Assembly (NCBI RefSeq): GCF_000515275.1
Contig: NZ_KI911560.1
Coordinates: 868,001 to 932,000, forward strand
Direction: 5' to 3'
Source: Methylophilus sp. 5
GTDB lineage: Bacteria > Pseudomonadota > Gammaproteobacteria > Burkholderiales > Methylophilaceae
DNA: 64,000 bases
The notes under the pieces were generated by a model. It did no database searches. It had not been told where the DNA came from and was given only the letters and a program-made list of their open reading frames with translations. Shown in pieces: positions 18,249 through 28,322 of this stretch (positions are counted from its first letter, which is position 1; each line of letters starts with the position of its first letter). The position numbers and the translations under genes were made by a program.

Positions 18249-19853
18249 ATGGATCACGTATTAAAGACAAGCTGGCGTAACAAGAAGATTGTGACGGGCA
18301 TCGCCATTCTGCTGATTATCATCACCGCTTCGATTTCTATCTTTTTATCTTTAATCATTGCGCATAACCAGGCTGTTTCAAAAGAAACCAAACATCTGCG
18401 AGAGGTGACCAACGGCGTGCTGATGCGCATGAGTACCACGCGTGCACAGTTTGCAAATGTGGTGAATCACTTTTCTGCCGTGGCCGAAAAAGACGCCTGC
18501 CTGCCCAGGCAAGTGCAAAAAATGCAGGAATTCAATGTCTCAGGCTTTTTTCTGCAAGGCGTGGCACACATCCGCGACAACCAGATTGTCTGCTCCTCGA
18601 TCTCAGAACTGCTGGATGGCATGCTGTTGGGCAAGCCTTACCGCATTGAGCCGGATGGGACCAAAGTCTGGTCCAACATTAAAATTGCCGACTGGCAAGA
18701 CAGGCATTTGGTCATCTTTGAAAAATCAGGCTGGGCCATCATGTTTGTGCCTAGTCACGCGATCGAAGCGCTTGGCAACTCTGAGGTTGCCATTGGCGTG
18801 TTTAGCATACAATCACACCGGCTATATACCGCCAAGGGTGAAATAGCGACCGACTGGCTAAAAAGATACCAAGGTAAGCAAGCGCTTACTTTCATTGATA
18901 AAGAGCGCCAGATGCTGGTGTATATTGCCCCTAACCAGTTGAATGTGACTGCGGTGGTCGCTGCCATACCACTCAAGGATATCAACGACGATATCGTCAC
19001 CTTTATCCAGATTCTTATTCCACTGTCGTTGATCGTAGGGCTGTTACTAAGCGGGCTGTTTATCTATATGCAGCGTACCCGCTACTCGACTAAATCGGCC
19101 ATTTTAAGAGCGCTGGCAAACAATGAGTTTTATCTTGAATATCAGCCTATCATCAACCTGCACAATCATACGTGTGTCGGTGCTGAGGCTTTGATCAGAT
19201 GGCGTACACCTGACAACACCTTGATCAGTCCCGACACGTTTATCCCTGCTGCCGAAGCTTCTGGCGTCATTTGTCAGATCACACAACGTGTGTTTGAACT
19301 GGTGGCTAAGGATATGCGCAATGCCTTTAATACGCACAAAGACTTTCATGTCGGCATTAATATTTCTTCGCACGACATTCGGTCAGGTGCCCTATTAACA
19401 CTGATTAAAAACCTGAAAAAAACCGCTGGTGCCGTCGGCAATCAAATTTTAATTGAAGTCACCGAGCGTGGGTTTCTTGATGATGATGAAGCGCTTACCA
19501 CCATTAAGGATATTCGTGATTGTGGCGTGCGGGTAGCGATTGATGACTTTGGCACCGGCTACTCAAGCTTGTCTTACCTGACCAAGTTTCAGCTCGATTA
19601 TCTCAAAATTGACAAAACCTTTGTTGATTCGGTCGGCACCGATGCAGTCACCAGTCATGTCGCTTTTCATATCATTGAAATGGCAAAAACCCTCCAACTT
19701 GATATGGTGGCCGAAGGGGTAGAGACGGCAGAGCAAGCAAAAATCCTGCAGGCGCGCGGGGTGAAACATGTGCAGGGCTGGCTATTCTCCAAGTCACTCA
19801 AGCGTAAAGACTTTTATGCCTATTTGGAACAACATAGCCAAGCCAAACCATAG
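18249..19853 (+). CDS. CSS-motif EAL-domain c-di-GMP phosphodiesterase
   Basis: 535 aa from the ATG at 18249 (AAAGAGG upstream; the in-frame GTG at 18219 is less likely). Two membrane helices (about 15-38 and 250-272) enclose a periplasmic CSS-motif domain with IVCSSIS near residue 117 and another Cys upstream (DACLPR). In E. coli PdeC-type proteins these cysteines form a redox-controlled disulfide. The cytoplasmic EAL domain (about 285-530) has GAEALIRW near residue 311, plus VTERGFLDD and IDDFGTGYSS, so it appears catalytic. No GGDEF domain is present. It is probably a dedicated phosphodiesterase controlled by periplasmic redox state. Confidence 0.9.
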   Translation: MDHVLKTSWRNKKIVTGIAILLIIITASISIFLSLIIAHNQAVSKETKHLREVTNGVLMRMSTTRAQFANVVNHFSAVAEKDACLPRQVQKMQEFNVSGFFLQGVAHIRDNQIVCSSISELLDGMLLGKPYRIEPDGTKVWSNIKIADWQDRHLVIFEKSGWAIMFVPSHAIEALGNSEVAIGVFSIQSHRLYTAKGEIATDWLKRYQGKQALTFIDKERQMLVYIAPNQLNVTAVVAAIPLKDINDDIVTFIQILIPLSLIVGLLLSGLFIYMQRTRYSTKSAILRALANNEFYLEYQPIINLHNHTCVGAEALIRWRTPDNTLISPDTFIPAAEASGVICQITQRVFELVAKDMRNAFNTHKDFHVGINISSHDIRSGALLTLIKNLKKTAGAVGNQILIEVTERGFLDDDEALTTIKDIRDCGVRVAIDDFGTGYSSLSYLTKFQLDYLKIDKTFVDSVGTDAVTSHVAFHIIEMAKTLQLDMVAEGVETAEQAKILQARGVKHVQGWLFSKSLKRKDFYAYLEQHSQAKP

Positions 19854-19899
19854 CCCTTAAAAACCTGCTAGCGTAAGCGAGTGCTCACAGACAAGCGTC

Positions 19900-20868
19900 T
19901 TATTTTTTAGCTTGCCCAATCTCGACCAAGGTCTGGGCAATTTGCGCTTTTAACTGCTCATTTTGCCCAGCCAATAGCAAACCCTGTTGTGCGACAGCCT
20001 CTGCCTGTGCCGTGTCTTTCTGCGCCAACAATACATTAGCAAGATTATTGTAGGCTGCGGCCGAGGTCGGGTGCACCTCAGTCATGTGCCGCAATGTGGC
20101 GGCTGCCAAAGGCAAATCATGCGCGGCATAAGCCGCATTACCCAAGCCCATCAACAATACCGGATGGTCTGGCCATTGATTGACCGCCGCCTGATAAGCT
20201 AGCTTGTTTGCCACCACTGCTGCGTTCTTTTCATAAGTGACTAATGCTTTAGCAACATCATCTGCACTTGCACTTGCCGGCAACTTGCCTGGTGGCAATG
20301 CCACAAATGCCCAATGCTCACTACGCGCCCAAGTGCGTTGAAACGCACTTAAGGACATTTCAAAACGTTGATAAGTGCCAGAGCGCAACCACAACAATTC
20401 TTTGTCCAGGTCATAGCCAACCACCACGGCATAATGCCAGGACGGCACCCATGAAAATCCTAGATTCTGCATCACCACGACCACATTGCCGGCAGCCACT
20501 TCCTGCATGACAGCATCCAGTTGTGGCGGAATTTGCACGGCCAGCGCGCCATGTCGCCTGGCTGCGGCGAGCATTTCTATCTGCAAACTGCCTTGACGGC
20601 TGGGCACATACACTTCAGGCGTCAGTTGCTCCGGGCTGACCTGAATATTGGCTGCACTCAACGCCGTCGCTAATGCCGCAGGGCCGCACTGATATTGTTG
20701 CTGTGGAAAAAAAAGCGTGTTTGTGAGCTCTGCATAGCGAGGTAGTTGTGTATTGTGCGTCGCTTCACGCACACCGGTGGCCGCACACGCACTCAGCAGG
20801 CACAAAAAAGCCAGCAGGCCGATTCGACGCAAGCTGGCTTTGATGACATCCATAGGCATAGACAGCAA
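19900..20868 (-). CDS. PA2778-family C39-like cysteine peptidase lipoprotein with TPR repeats
   Basis: About 322 aa from 20868, with in-frame ATGs slightly downstream (MPMDVIKAS, MDVIKAS) also possible. The lipobox LLSAC indicates a lipid-anchored envelope protein. The peptidase core has the nucleophile motif YQCGPAALATAL and the His region SWHYAVVVGYD, as in bacteriocin-processing C39-type folds. The C-terminal third contains TPR repeats (AAYNNLANVLLAQKDTAQAE). It forms an operon with the PA2779-family gene, 5 bp apart, downstream of DUF3309 copy 2. This pair is conserved across many Gram-negatives, but its substrate is unknown. Confidence 0.88.
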   Translation of the reverse strand: MLSMPMDVIKASLRRIGLLAFLCLLSACAATGVREATHNTQLPRYAELTNTLFFPQQQYQCGPAALATALSAANIQVSPEQLTPEVYVPSRQGSLQIEMLAAARRHGALAVQIPPQLDAVMQEVAAGNVVVVMQNLGFSWVPSWHYAVVVGYDLDKELLWLRSGTYQRFEMSLSAFQRTWARSEHWAFVALPPGKLPASASADDVAKALVTYEKNAAVVANKLAYQAAVNQWPDHPVLLMGLGNAAYAAHDLPLAAATLRHMTEVHPTSAAAYNNLANVLLAQKDTAQAEAVAQQGLLLAGQNEQLKAQIAQTLVEIGQAKK

Positions 20869-20873
20869 ATCAA

Positions 20874-21272
20874 TTAACGCACTGAACGTGTGAATGGAAA
20901 GATTTTTGTAAAGCCTAAAATATCTGTCAGCAACAATACAAAAAACACCAGCACAATGGCGCCAATAATGCCACCGCCAGCAGGGGCTTTATCAAGCTGA
21001 GAGGCTAAACTGCTTGCCTCGTCATCGCTTAATGCTGCGACGCGTGACTGCGCCTCCATTGGATCAATGCCACGCTTCACCAATTCAGATTGCACTTCAT
21101 CACGAGACAGCATCGTCACAATCTTCGCCCGGTCTTGCGCCCCCTTTGCCGAGATGGTTGATTCAGCAACTTGATCTGTGCCAATCATAGCGGCTTGAAC
21201 AGCTTGCATAGAGCCAGTGAATAGCATTGAAGCCACTAAAAAAGCGCTTAAAAAACGTTTAGCCAACATCAT
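20874..21272 (-). CDS. PA2779-family protein
   Basis: 132 aa. A signal peptide (to about SMQAVQAA) is followed by a short helical region (IVTMLSRDEVQSELVKRGIDPMEAQSRVAALS, positions about 50-82) and a C-terminal membrane helix ending in RSVR. This matches the PA2779 family, which is almost always next to a PA2778 peptidase; here the spacing is 5 bp. It may be a peptidase partner or substrate; that is inference from conserved pairing. A second ATG one codon in is equally good. The upstream DUF3309 gene is about 57 bp away and shares the same likely promoter with the conserved element. Confidence 0.85.
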   Translation of the reverse strand: MMLAKRFLSAFLVASMLFTGSMQAVQAAMIGTDQVAESTISAKGAQDRAKIVTMLSRDEVQSELVKRGIDPMEAQSRVAALSDDEASSLASQLDKAPAGGGIIGAIVLVFFVLLLTDILGFTKIFPFTRSVR

Positions 21273-21329
21273 GATGAGTTTCCTTTATATTTAAAAATTA
21301 AGTTGCGCACACACAACAGCAGAGGCCGG

Positions 21330-21485
21330 CTACAACCTGCCCGTGAGTGCAAGTATCAGTAATATCAACACAATTAAACCGAGGCCACCACTTGGGTAAT
21401 AACCCCAAGCCGCACTATAAGGCCAGGCAGGCAATGCACCGATTAAAGCTAAAATCAGAATGACCAGCAAAATGGTTCTCAACAT
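21330..21485 (-). CDS. DUF3309 family small membrane protein, copy 2
   Basis: 51 aa with MLRTILLVILILALIGALP, the AWPYSAAWGYYPSGG block and a hydrophobic C-terminus ending LALTGRL. It has a strong ribosome site (GAGGAG). It is the first gene of a likely operon with the PA2779 and PA2778 genes. Copy 3 of the conserved 28-bp element lies 126 bp upstream. Function unknown; probably two short membrane helices in a hairpin. Confidence 0.88.
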   Translation of the reverse strand: MLRTILLVILILALIGALPAWPYSAAWGYYPSGGLGLIVLILLILALTGRL

Positions 21486-21600
21486 GGCATGCTCTCCTCA
21501 AACAAATATTGCCAGTGGCACTGGCAATTCCGTGTGTTGATATTTTATGCGTGAGGCTTAATTTTGCAGACGTGTGAGGCGTGACGCCATGTCACAATGG

Positions 21601-21628
21601 CTGAATTTACTGTAGGAATTGTCTGATA
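21601..21628 (-). promoter_or_regulatory. Conserved 28-bp upstream element, copy 3
   Basis: CTGAA, 5 nt, TGTAGGAATTGTCTGATA, 126 bp before DUF3309 copy 2. It differs from the best consensus only near the 3' end. Confidence 0.68.
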
Positions 21629-21682
21629 CAGACCCTTTAAATATCAAAATAAAAGCACTTCACTCTCTATGCGCATGCCCGA

Positions 21683-21707
21683 AAAAAAGCCCACCATACG
21701 TGTGGGC
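21683..21707 (-). terminator. Rho-independent terminator of the lipoprotein gene
   Basis: On the minus strand GCCCAC, a 7-nt loop, GTGGGC and a run of seven T form a compact terminator, 54 bp after the stop of the minus-strand lipoprotein gene. Confidence 0.85.
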
Positions 21708-21760
21708 ATTGGTACCAAAGAGCAAGTGCTTGCCAGCAATGTGCTAATGCACTACTGCTA

Positions 21761-22252
21761 TTACGATTTGAAAAATTGAATCGGAATAACGCGCTTTTGG
21801 TCATCCACACACACGCCATCGCCAATCACAAACACACTGCCCAATAAGCCATCACCCTCGATATTGGCTTTAAAGTCACAATTGAGTACCGCTTTTTGAT
21901 TAGCCACCAAAAAACTTTTTCCTGAATATGCACGACGTACTCCCGCATCCACCGCTGGCGAGTCAGTCGAACCTGGCCTTACCACTACTGGCGCCGCCGC
22001 GCTAGTTGCTGTCCACTTACCAGCCAGCGCACCATAAGGCGACGTTTCAAATTCAATATCACCATCATTGCTAATATCATTAATCAGGATACTGCCTACA
22101 TACACAGTGCCGTCCAGGCCGATTAATTGCGCTTTATTTTTATAAACACCTAGCCTCACCATATTGACTGAACATGCAGACAACACGCTAACAATCACAA
22201 CAAACACACCTAAATTTCTCATTGACTTTAACCCTATGCCCAGCATGTTCAT
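21761..22252 (-). CDS. Hypothetical lipoprotein
   Basis: 163 aa from the first ATG. An internal ATG at 22222 (MRNLGVFVVIVSVLSAC) would give a more compact lipoprotein signal and may be the real start. The lipobox LSAC predicts lipid attachment. The mature part has beta-rich features (LDGTVYVGSILINDISNDGDIEFE) and three Cys, two near the end (VLNCDF, DGVCVDD), suggesting a disulfide. I do not recognise the family. It is flanked by its own terminator and a PEP-CTERM gene upstream on the same strand. Confidence 0.65.
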   Translation of the reverse strand: MNMLGIGLKSMRNLGVFVVIVSVLSACSVNMVRLGVYKNKAQLIGLDGTVYVGSILINDISNDGDIEFETSPYGALAGKWTATSAAAPVVVRPGSTDSPAVDAGVRRAYSGKSFLVANQKAVLNCDFKANIEGDGLLGSVFVIGDGVCVDDQKRVIPIQFFKS

Positions 22253-22330
22253 GACGCCATCTGATGGCTATTTCTTTATGGCCGCAACCGTTTAAAACAA
22301 CTTGCCAGTGAACCACCTCATGCTGACTCA

Positions 22331-22363
22331 AAATAAAAAGCCCACCATAAATTCGATGGGCTT
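22331..22363 (-). terminator. Rho-independent terminator of the PEP-CTERM gene
   Basis: On the minus strand AAGCCCATCG and its imperfect complement GGTGGGCTT form a stem followed by TTTTTATTT, 21 bp after the stop codon of the PEP-CTERM gene at 22384. Confidence 0.85.
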
Positions 22364-22383
22364 AAGCTCTACAAACAATCAAT

Positions 22384-22956
22384 TTATGATCGACGACGGC
22401 GACCAGCCAACCCTAATACGCCAAGGCCCGCCAGCAAGCTTGCGCTGGTGAGTGGCTCTGGCACAGGCACATAAGGTGACAACTGGGCTGAAACATCTGG
22501 CCCGTTACCCACCAACTCAAATGTGCCTTTATACAAGCCGCTGGTTGTAAACGCAGTCACGGTTCCGCCAATAAAATCCAGACCGGTCGCGCCATAAGCG
22601 CCGCTAATGGCAGAGTCTGGATCCCATTTGAAAGTAAAGACATCAAATGAGTTGAAGCTGGTAAAGTCAAAGCCGAAGACTGCTCCACTACCAAAAAACG
22701 TGGCCGTACCACCAGCAGGTGCGCTCACTGAGAATGGTGAGCCGTCGATGACGACATGGCTGCCATCCCCAGTGAGGGTACTACTAAAATCAAACACAAT
22801 TTTAGTAATATCGTAACTGGAACCGTTAAATGCAACGGTCTGGATGTTAAACCCATCCGCCCCTGGCTCTGTCACAAAAATCGAAGCCGCCGCAAATGCT
22901 TGCGTGCATCCGACTGCCATGGCCATGGCTACTGCAAACTTACTAAATTGTTTCAT
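22384..22956 (-). CDS. PEP-CTERM sorting-domain surface protein
   Basis: 190 aa. A signal peptide (cleavage near TQAFAAA) is followed by a beta-rich region with no recognised enzyme motif (NIQTVAFNGSSYDITKIVF, FDFTSFNSFDVFTFKWDP), and then VPVPEPLTS, a hydrophobic helix and RRRRS, the exosortase sorting signal. AGGAGAAGC precedes the ATG. The intergenic region upstream (22957-23268) has, on the minus strand near 23086-23102, GG-N10-GC ending TTGCT, loosely like a sigma-54 promoter. Sigma-54 control of PEP-CTERM genes is known in some bacteria, but this site is a weak match. Confidence 0.85.
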   Translation of the reverse strand: MKQFSKFAVAMAMAVGCTQAFAAASIFVTEPGADGFNIQTVAFNGSSYDITKIVFDFSSTLTGDGSHVVIDGSPFSVSAPAGGTATFFGSGAVFGFDFTSFNSFDVFTFKWDPDSAISGAYGATGLDFIGGTVTAFTTSGLYKGTFELVGNGPDVSAQLSPYVPVPEPLTSASLLAGLGVLGLAGRRRRS

Positions 22957-23268
22957 TTGCTTCTCCTCTTAAGTTTAATAATAAAAATAACTACAAAGCA
23001 CCTAACACTTTCCCATCGTTATCGATATTACATTCTTTGAGAAAAATTGCAAATTTTCTTGACATTTCAATAAAAATATATTTACAGCAATAAATACCCC
23101 CTACCCTGCAAGGCCACACCCTGCTTTTTTGGCCGCCGGAGGCCCTTATCGCACACAAAAAATAATAAGTACGCAAACAGTCCTCTCATTCCGCCATGCA
23201 ATGCATTACTATCACATACAATTTAATTTGTATAAAAGAATGTATTTTTAGGGAAAGGACTGAGGGGA
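22957..23268. other. 312-bp divergent intergenic region
   Basis: AT-rich region between the minus-strand PEP-CTERM gene and the plus-strand GGDEF-EAL gene. No ORF with a ribosome site is visible. It contains a GC-rich inverted motif (GGCCGCCGGAGGCC near 23132-23145) and the possible sigma-54-like site near 23086-23102. Confidence 0.5.
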
Positions 23269-25488
23269 TTGAATCGCTCAACCACATCCAGTTTAAGCAT
23301 GACTAAACAGTGTATTTTACTCATGGCAATGTGTCTGTCATGGTCACTGCCCGCGCAAGAAATACTGCTCGGCAAGCTGTACGCCGCAGACAATTTGCAA
23401 CGCTTGCAATTTTCAGCCCAAGAAGTCGACTGGATAAAACAGCATAGAAATATACGCGTCGCGGTGAGAAATGGCTGGATGCCGATTGAATTTCAGCTGG
23501 AGAATCAAAAACATAAAGGGGTGTCGATTCAATATCTGCAAAAAATCAGCCAGCTCACGGGCTTCACATTCACCATCGTTGATTACCACAACGACATCAC
23601 AACCAATGAAGTGACACTGATTACCGGCATCCGCGGCAACATGGTGCCAATGGGGTTCAACCTGCTGGCCACACCTTACCTGGAAACGCCCAATGCTATT
23701 TATGTCGCATCGAATAACAAGCTTTACCAAAGCGAGATCACCCTGAACCAGCTTGCCAATAAAACGGTGGCGGTTTTCCGAAGTGGGCCAGTGTCACAAA
23801 GGCTCAAAGAGTTAGTACCCGACATCAAAATCAAGCCGGTCGATATTGCGGACGAAGCGTTTGAATACCTTGACTCGGGTTTGGTCGATGCTTACATTGG
23901 CAACGAACTGGTGCTTGATTACCATCTGGATTTTCACAAAATCAAAGCCGTCAGAAAAAATGGCATCACCCCCATTACCAGCAAAGTGTTTATGGCCGCC
24001 AGCGATGCCGACCCGATGCTGCGAAGTATTTTAAATAAAGCGACCCTGCAAATTGGCACCAATCCGCAGGACATTCTGGACGCCTGGCGCAGAACAACCG
24101 AGCACCCACTCACCAAATATCTGGTGTCTGCCCTCTCGTTTTTTGCGGTGCTGTTGCTGATTCAACTCTTTAAGCTGTACAAAACCAACAAAAAACAAGC
24201 TGTAGCCGCACAACATGAAATATGGTTTCAGGCTAACCATGACTTTCTGACCAAGCTACCGAACCGGTTCCAGCTCAAACATGAGCTGGACCAGGCGCTA
24301 CAAGCCGCCACGCAACACCCTAACAACCTGGGCGTGATGATTATTGATCTGGATAATTTTAAGGAGATTAATGATACGGCGGGCCATGCCGTTGGTGATC
24401 AAGTACTGATCAACGTAGCTGAACGCATTCAGTCCATCATCGTGGCACCCAACCTCACGGCCAGATTTGGCGGAGATGAGTTTTTGATTGTGATTCAGCA
24501 AGAGGCCAATGAAGAGAAGCTGCGCAGCCTGTGCACACAATTGATTAACGCCATGGCACCACCGATCACGATTGCGCAAAAGTCTTTTGTTGTCTCAATC
24601 AGCATTGGCGTATCGCTGTTTCCTGATAACAGCCAGCAGGCAGAAGAACTCATCATGTTTGCCGATCAGGCGCTTTATCAGGCCAAGCGCACCGGCAAGA
24701 ACAAGTTCATTCTATTTAATGAGGGCATGCACGATGCCTTTACCAGAAGAACGCATTTAAGCAATGCATTAAGATATGCCGTACCAAGAAACCAGTTGCA
24801 TCTGCAATATCAGCCCATTTTCAATTTAAATAATCTGCAGTGTGAAAAAGTAGAGGCGTTGTTACGCTGGCAACATCCCGAATTTGGCACCATTGAGCCA
24901 GAGGTATTTATCAGCATCGCTGAAGAGAACGGCTACATTACCGAACTTGGCGCATGGGTGTTCCAGCAAACCGTTAAGGACTTCGAGCAGATTAGCCAAC
25001 GCTTTGGGCAGGTAGAAATCTGTATCAATATTTCACCGCTGCAATTCTCGCAATCTGCACCCATTCATCACTTTATTTCCAACCTGGCCGCGCGCGGCAT
25101 TTCTGGCGACCATTTTTGCTTTGAAATCACCGAAGGGCTATTGCTAGAACCCTCCAGCAATGTGATTGAAACGCTAAACAGCATTCACGAGCATGGCATT
25201 AAACTGGCAATCGACGACTTTGGCACCGGTTATTCTTCACTCGCCTACCTCAATAAATTTAAAATTGATTACGTTAAAATTGATCAGTCGTTTATTAAAA
25301 ATATTACCGACAACCTCAATGACCAAGCCTTATGCAAAACGATTATTTTCATGGGCAGCCAGCTCAATATCAAGCTGATTGCCGAAGGCGTTGAAACGCT
25401 GGCGCAAGAGCACTTATTGAAAGAGATGGGCTGCCAATATTCGCAAGGCTATTACCGGGCGAGGCCAACTGACCTGGATGATTTATAG
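23269..25488 (+). CDS. Membrane c-di-GMP protein: periplasmic solute-binding sensor, GGDEF, EAL
   Basis: 739 aa if the TTG at 23269 is used (AAAGGA upstream). The ATG at 23299 gives a tidy signal sequence (MTKQCILLMAMCLSW) and is an alternative. A type-3 solute-binding sensor (about 45-275; IRVAVRNGWMPIEFQLENQ) is followed by one membrane helix (about 285-303), GGDEF (about 315-480; ARFGGDEF near 401) and EAL (about 490-735; KVEALLRW near 529). Unlike the larger protein at 10.7-13.4 kb there is no PAS domain. Both catalytic signatures look intact. Ligand unknown. Ends at a shared bidirectional terminator. Confidence 0.88.
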   Translation: MNRSTTSSLSMTKQCILLMAMCLSWSLPAQEILLGKLYAADNLQRLQFSAQEVDWIKQHRNIRVAVRNGWMPIEFQLENQKHKGVSIQYLQKISQLTGFTFTIVDYHNDITTNEVTLITGIRGNMVPMGFNLLATPYLETPNAIYVASNNKLYQSEITLNQLANKTVAVFRSGPVSQRLKELVPDIKIKPVDIADEAFEYLDSGLVDAYIGNELVLDYHLDFHKIKAVRKNGITPITSKVFMAASDADPMLRSILNKATLQIGTNPQDILDAWRRTTEHPLTKYLVSALSFFAVLLLIQLFKLYKTNKKQAVAAQHEIWFQANHDFLTKLPNRFQLKHELDQALQAATQHPNNLGVMIIDLDNFKEINDTAGHAVGDQVLINVAERIQSIIVAPNLTARFGGDEFLIVIQQEANEEKLRSLCTQLINAMAPPITIAQKSFVVSISIGVSLFPDNSQQAEELIMFADQALYQAKRTGKNKFILFNEGMHDAFTRRTHLSNALRYAVPRNQLHLQYQPIFNLNNLQCEKVEALLRWQHPEFGTIEPEVFISIAEENGYITELGAWVFQQTVKDFEQISQRFGQVEICINISPLQFSQSAPIHHFISNLAARGISGDHFCFEITEGLLLEPSSNVIETLNSIHEHGIKLAIDDFGTGYSSLAYLNKFKIDYVKIDQSFIKNITDNLNDQALCKTIIFMGSQLNIKLIAEGVETLAQEHLLKEMGCQYSQGYYRARPTDLDDL

Positions 25489-25501
25489 ATGACGCTCCAG
25501 C

Positions 25502-25530
25502 AAAAAGCCCAGCAAATTGCCGGGCTTTTT
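25502..25530. terminator. Bidirectional rho-independent terminator
   Basis: AAAAAGCCC at 25502-25510 pairs with GGGCTTTTT at 25522-25530, with an inner GC pair step. Located between the convergent GGDEF-EAL and chemoreceptor genes. Confidence 0.9.
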
Positions 25531-25555
25531 ATATAAGAGCACTCACCGAGTGGGC

Positions 25556-28210
25556 TTAAGTGCCTGTTCTTTGCAGCAACCGCTGGTGCCGGTCTGTCGT
25601 GCCGCGTTTGTGCGGATCCAGCTTAAACTGACTCACCACTTCTGCCAGTTGATTGGCCTGATCTACCAACGACTCAGCCGCCGCAGCGGCCTGCTCAACC
25701 AAAGCGGCATTTTGCTGCGTGGTGTCATCCATGCTGGTCACGGCCTGATTGACCTGATCAATACCCGCAGTTTGCTCGGTAGACGCGGCTGAAATTTCAT
25801 TAATAATATCAGCCACCCGTTGCACGGCGCTCACCACCTCATCCATGGTAATGCCCGCATTTTCTACCAGCCTGGTGCCTTCTGCAGTCTTGGTCACCGA
25901 GTCGGTAATCAGCGCTTTTATTTCTTTGGCCGCACTGGCAGATCGCTGCGCCAGGGTACGCACTTCACCCGCCACCACCGCAAACCCGCGGCCTTGCTCA
26001 CCTGCCCGCGCCGCCTCAACAGCAGCATTGAGGGCAAGGATATTAGTCTGGAACGCAATGCCGTCAATCACTGAAATAATGTCTTCAATCTTTTTGGCGC
26101 TGTCATTAATCGCCCCCATGGTCGATACCACCTCATTCACCACTTTTCCGCCTTTAATGGCGATTTCAGAGGCAGTGAGCGCTAACTCATTTGCCTGTAC
26201 CGCATTGCCTGCATTTTGCTTAACGGTCGAGGCCAGCTCCTCCATGCTAGCCGCCGTTTGCTCCAGGCTGGAGGCCTGATTTTCGGTACGAGACGACAAA
26301 TCGGCATTGCCGCTGGAGATCTCATTGGCGGCGGTGGTGATGGTTTCAATCGCTTGTGTCACGGCCACAATCGGCGCCACAATCAAGTCCAACGTATTGT
26401 TGACACCAGCCACAATTTGACGAAAATCGCCTGCATGCTTAGTCGCATCTGCGCGCTCGGTAATGCGGCCATCACGGGCTGCTTCCGCCAGCAAATTAAC
26501 GTCCGCCACCAGATTATTCACCGCATCAATGCAGGTATTCAAATTATGTTTTATCGCATTAAAATCGCCCTGGTAAGGCGCGGTAATTTTTGCCGGAATC
26601 TGACCGTTTGAAATATCCGCCACACATTGCGCGGCCACATTCAACGGACCGATCACCGAATCGAGCGTCGCATTCACGCCGGTCACAATCTTTTTAAAAT
26701 CGCCCTGATGGCGCGTCAAATCAGCACGGGTAGACAATCTGCCTTCAATAGCCGCTTGTGATAATTGGTTCACGTCTGTAATCAGCGCATTCACGGCATC
26801 AATACACCGATTCAGGTTATTCTTAATGGTATTAAAATCACCATGATATTCGTCTGTGATTTTTGCCGGAATCTGGCCTTTGGCTATTTGCTCTACATAC
26901 TTCGCGGCCACATTGAGTGGCTTGATCAGCGCATCCAGAATCTGATTGATGCCCTGACCCACTTGCTTGACAAAGCCCTCGGGCAACTGCGCAGTATTTA
27001 CCCGTTGCGACAAGTTACCCTGTGCGGCCTCTTGCACCAGGCGAAACACTTCCTGCTCGCCGATAGATTCGGCCGTTCTATCGGTCCATTGCGACATCCG
27101 GCCCAGATACTCGCCTTTAGCACTAAACACCGGCACGATCAGCACCTGTATTTTTTTGCCATACATATTTATTTCTGCAGACTGCGGTTGTGTCAGTTGC
27201 TGGCTAAATAATGCATGTTCATCAGCATGCGCAAGATACTTACCTATGCTGCTGCCAAGCATCTGATCGACGCTATAACCGGGGAAAGCGTCACCAATGC
27301 TGGTTGCCATCTCACCCCACAAACGCTTCGCAGCATCGTTCATATATTCCAGATGATGCATGCTATCGGCAAACATCAAGGCAACTGCACTTTGATCCAG
27401 CGCAGACTGTAAACGGCCAGCCTGTTCGGCCAGTTTCCTGGCGTCATTCACATCGAACCCGAGTTTAATCTGCATGGATTTAAGCATCTTCATCAGGCTA
27501 CCAAACTCATCGTCGCCACGCGTGTCGACCCGTACCTCCAGATTGCCCCCGGCCAGACCATTGATAGCCTCACTCATCACACGCAAGGTCGTTTTCAACT
27601 TGGCCGAAAACAAAGCAATCGCCACCAGCGCAGTGCCGACACCAACACCTGCCGCCAACCATCCCTTGCCATGGCCTGCATACATATCAGCTGCGGTCAT
27701 GGCCAGCACCGGGCCCAACACCGCCGCCATCAATTTATAAGTAATCGACACATCATGCAGACGTGCGGTCAGCTTGTCGGCCCAGCGCACTTTTGGCTGC
27801 TTGCCATCCCGCATCAACTGATAAAGTTTTTCTGCCTGCTCAATCTGGTCACGCGTCGCGATAGAGCGCACCGACATATAGCCAACCACCGTAGCACCTT
27901 GACGAATCGGCGCGACGTTGGCCTCGACCCAATAATGGTCGCCATTTTTACAGCGGTTTTTGACAATGCCATTCCACGGCTTACCCGCTTTAACCGTGCG
28001 CCACAAATCGGCAAATGCAGCCGACGGCATATCCGGGTGACGAATGATATTGTGGTTTTTGCCGACCAGCTCCAGCTCAGAAAATCCGCTCACCTCGATA
28101 AAGTCGCGGTTGATATAAGTAATCGCGCCTTTTAAGTCGGTTTTGGACACAATCGAGACACCTTGTTGCAAGAGGATCTCTTGCTGTGTCACGGGTAAAT
28201 TTATCTTCAT
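25556..28210 (-). CDS. Aer-like PAS chemoreceptor with repeated HAMP-like modules
   Basis: 884 aa from the ATG at 28210 (the frame extends to a TTG at 28231). An N-terminal Aer-type PAS domain ([18 protein letters not shown] and [16 protein letters not shown]-binding in Aer) is followed by a short two-helix membrane hairpin near 165-200 and a HAMP domain. A further PAS-like segment leads to tandem repeats of about 90 residues, each holding [23 protein letters not shown] and GRL/GRI, ending in [15 protein letters not shown]. The MCP signalling tip is present ([19 protein letters not shown]). It should sense redox or energy state and signal to CheA. No CheR-binding pentapeptide is seen at the C-terminus and no che genes are nearby. 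Confidence 0.88.
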   Translation of the reverse strand: MKINLPVTQQEILLQQGVSIVSKTDLKGAITYINRDFIEVSGFSELELVGKNHNIIRHPDMPSAAFADLWRTVKAGKPWNGIVKNRCKNGDHYWVEANVAPIRQGATVVGYMSVRSIATRDQIEQAEKLYQLMRDGKQPKVRWADKLTARLHDVSITYKLMAAVLGPVLAMTAADMYAGHGKGWLAAGVGVGTALVAIALFSAKLKTTLRVMSEAINGLAGGNLEVRVDTRGDDEFGSLMKMLKSMQIKLGFDVNDARKLAEQAGRLQSALDQSAVALMFADSMHHLEYMNDAAKRLWGEMATSIGDAFPGYSVDQMLGSSIGKYLAHADEHALFSQQLTQPQSAEINMYGKKIQVLIVPVFSAKGEYLGRMSQWTDRTAESIGEQEVFRLVQEAAQGNLSQRVNTAQLPEGFVKQVGQGINQILDALIKPLNVAAKYVEQIAKGQIPAKITDEYHGDFNTIKNNLNRCIDAVNALITDVNQLSQAAIEGRLSTRADLTRHQGDFKKIVTGVNATLDSVIGPLNVAAQCVADISNGQIPAKITAPYQGDFNAIKHNLNTCIDAVNNLVADVNLLAEAARDGRITERADATKHAGDFRQIVAGVNNTLDLIVAPIVAVTQAIETITTAANEISSGNADLSSRTENQASSLEQTAASMEELASTVKQNAGNAVQANELALTASEIAIKGGKVVNEVVSTMGAINDSAKKIEDIISVIDGIAFQTNILALNAAVEAARAGEQGRGFAVVAGEVRTLAQRSASAAKEIKALITDSVTKTAEGTRLVENAGITMDEVVSAVQRVADIINEISAASTEQTAGIDQVNQAVTSMDDTTQQNAALVEQAAAAAESLVDQANQLAEVVSQFKLDPHKRGTTDRHQRLLQRTGT

Positions 28211-28322
28211 ATCAGCGCTTTCGGTCAGCAAAATAAAACAACAATCAAGCGCTTAATTTACGCTGCTTTTGCCTACTAGCATGTGCGGATAAAATGACCT
28301 ATTCGTGTGCAATTTAAACAAT

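Noticed and set aside
27671..28135. Long plus-strand ORF opposite the chemoreceptor gene
   Set aside because: It is one of several antisense frames over a well-supported 884-aa chemoreceptor; its composition (His/Arg-rich) is that of a shadow frame.
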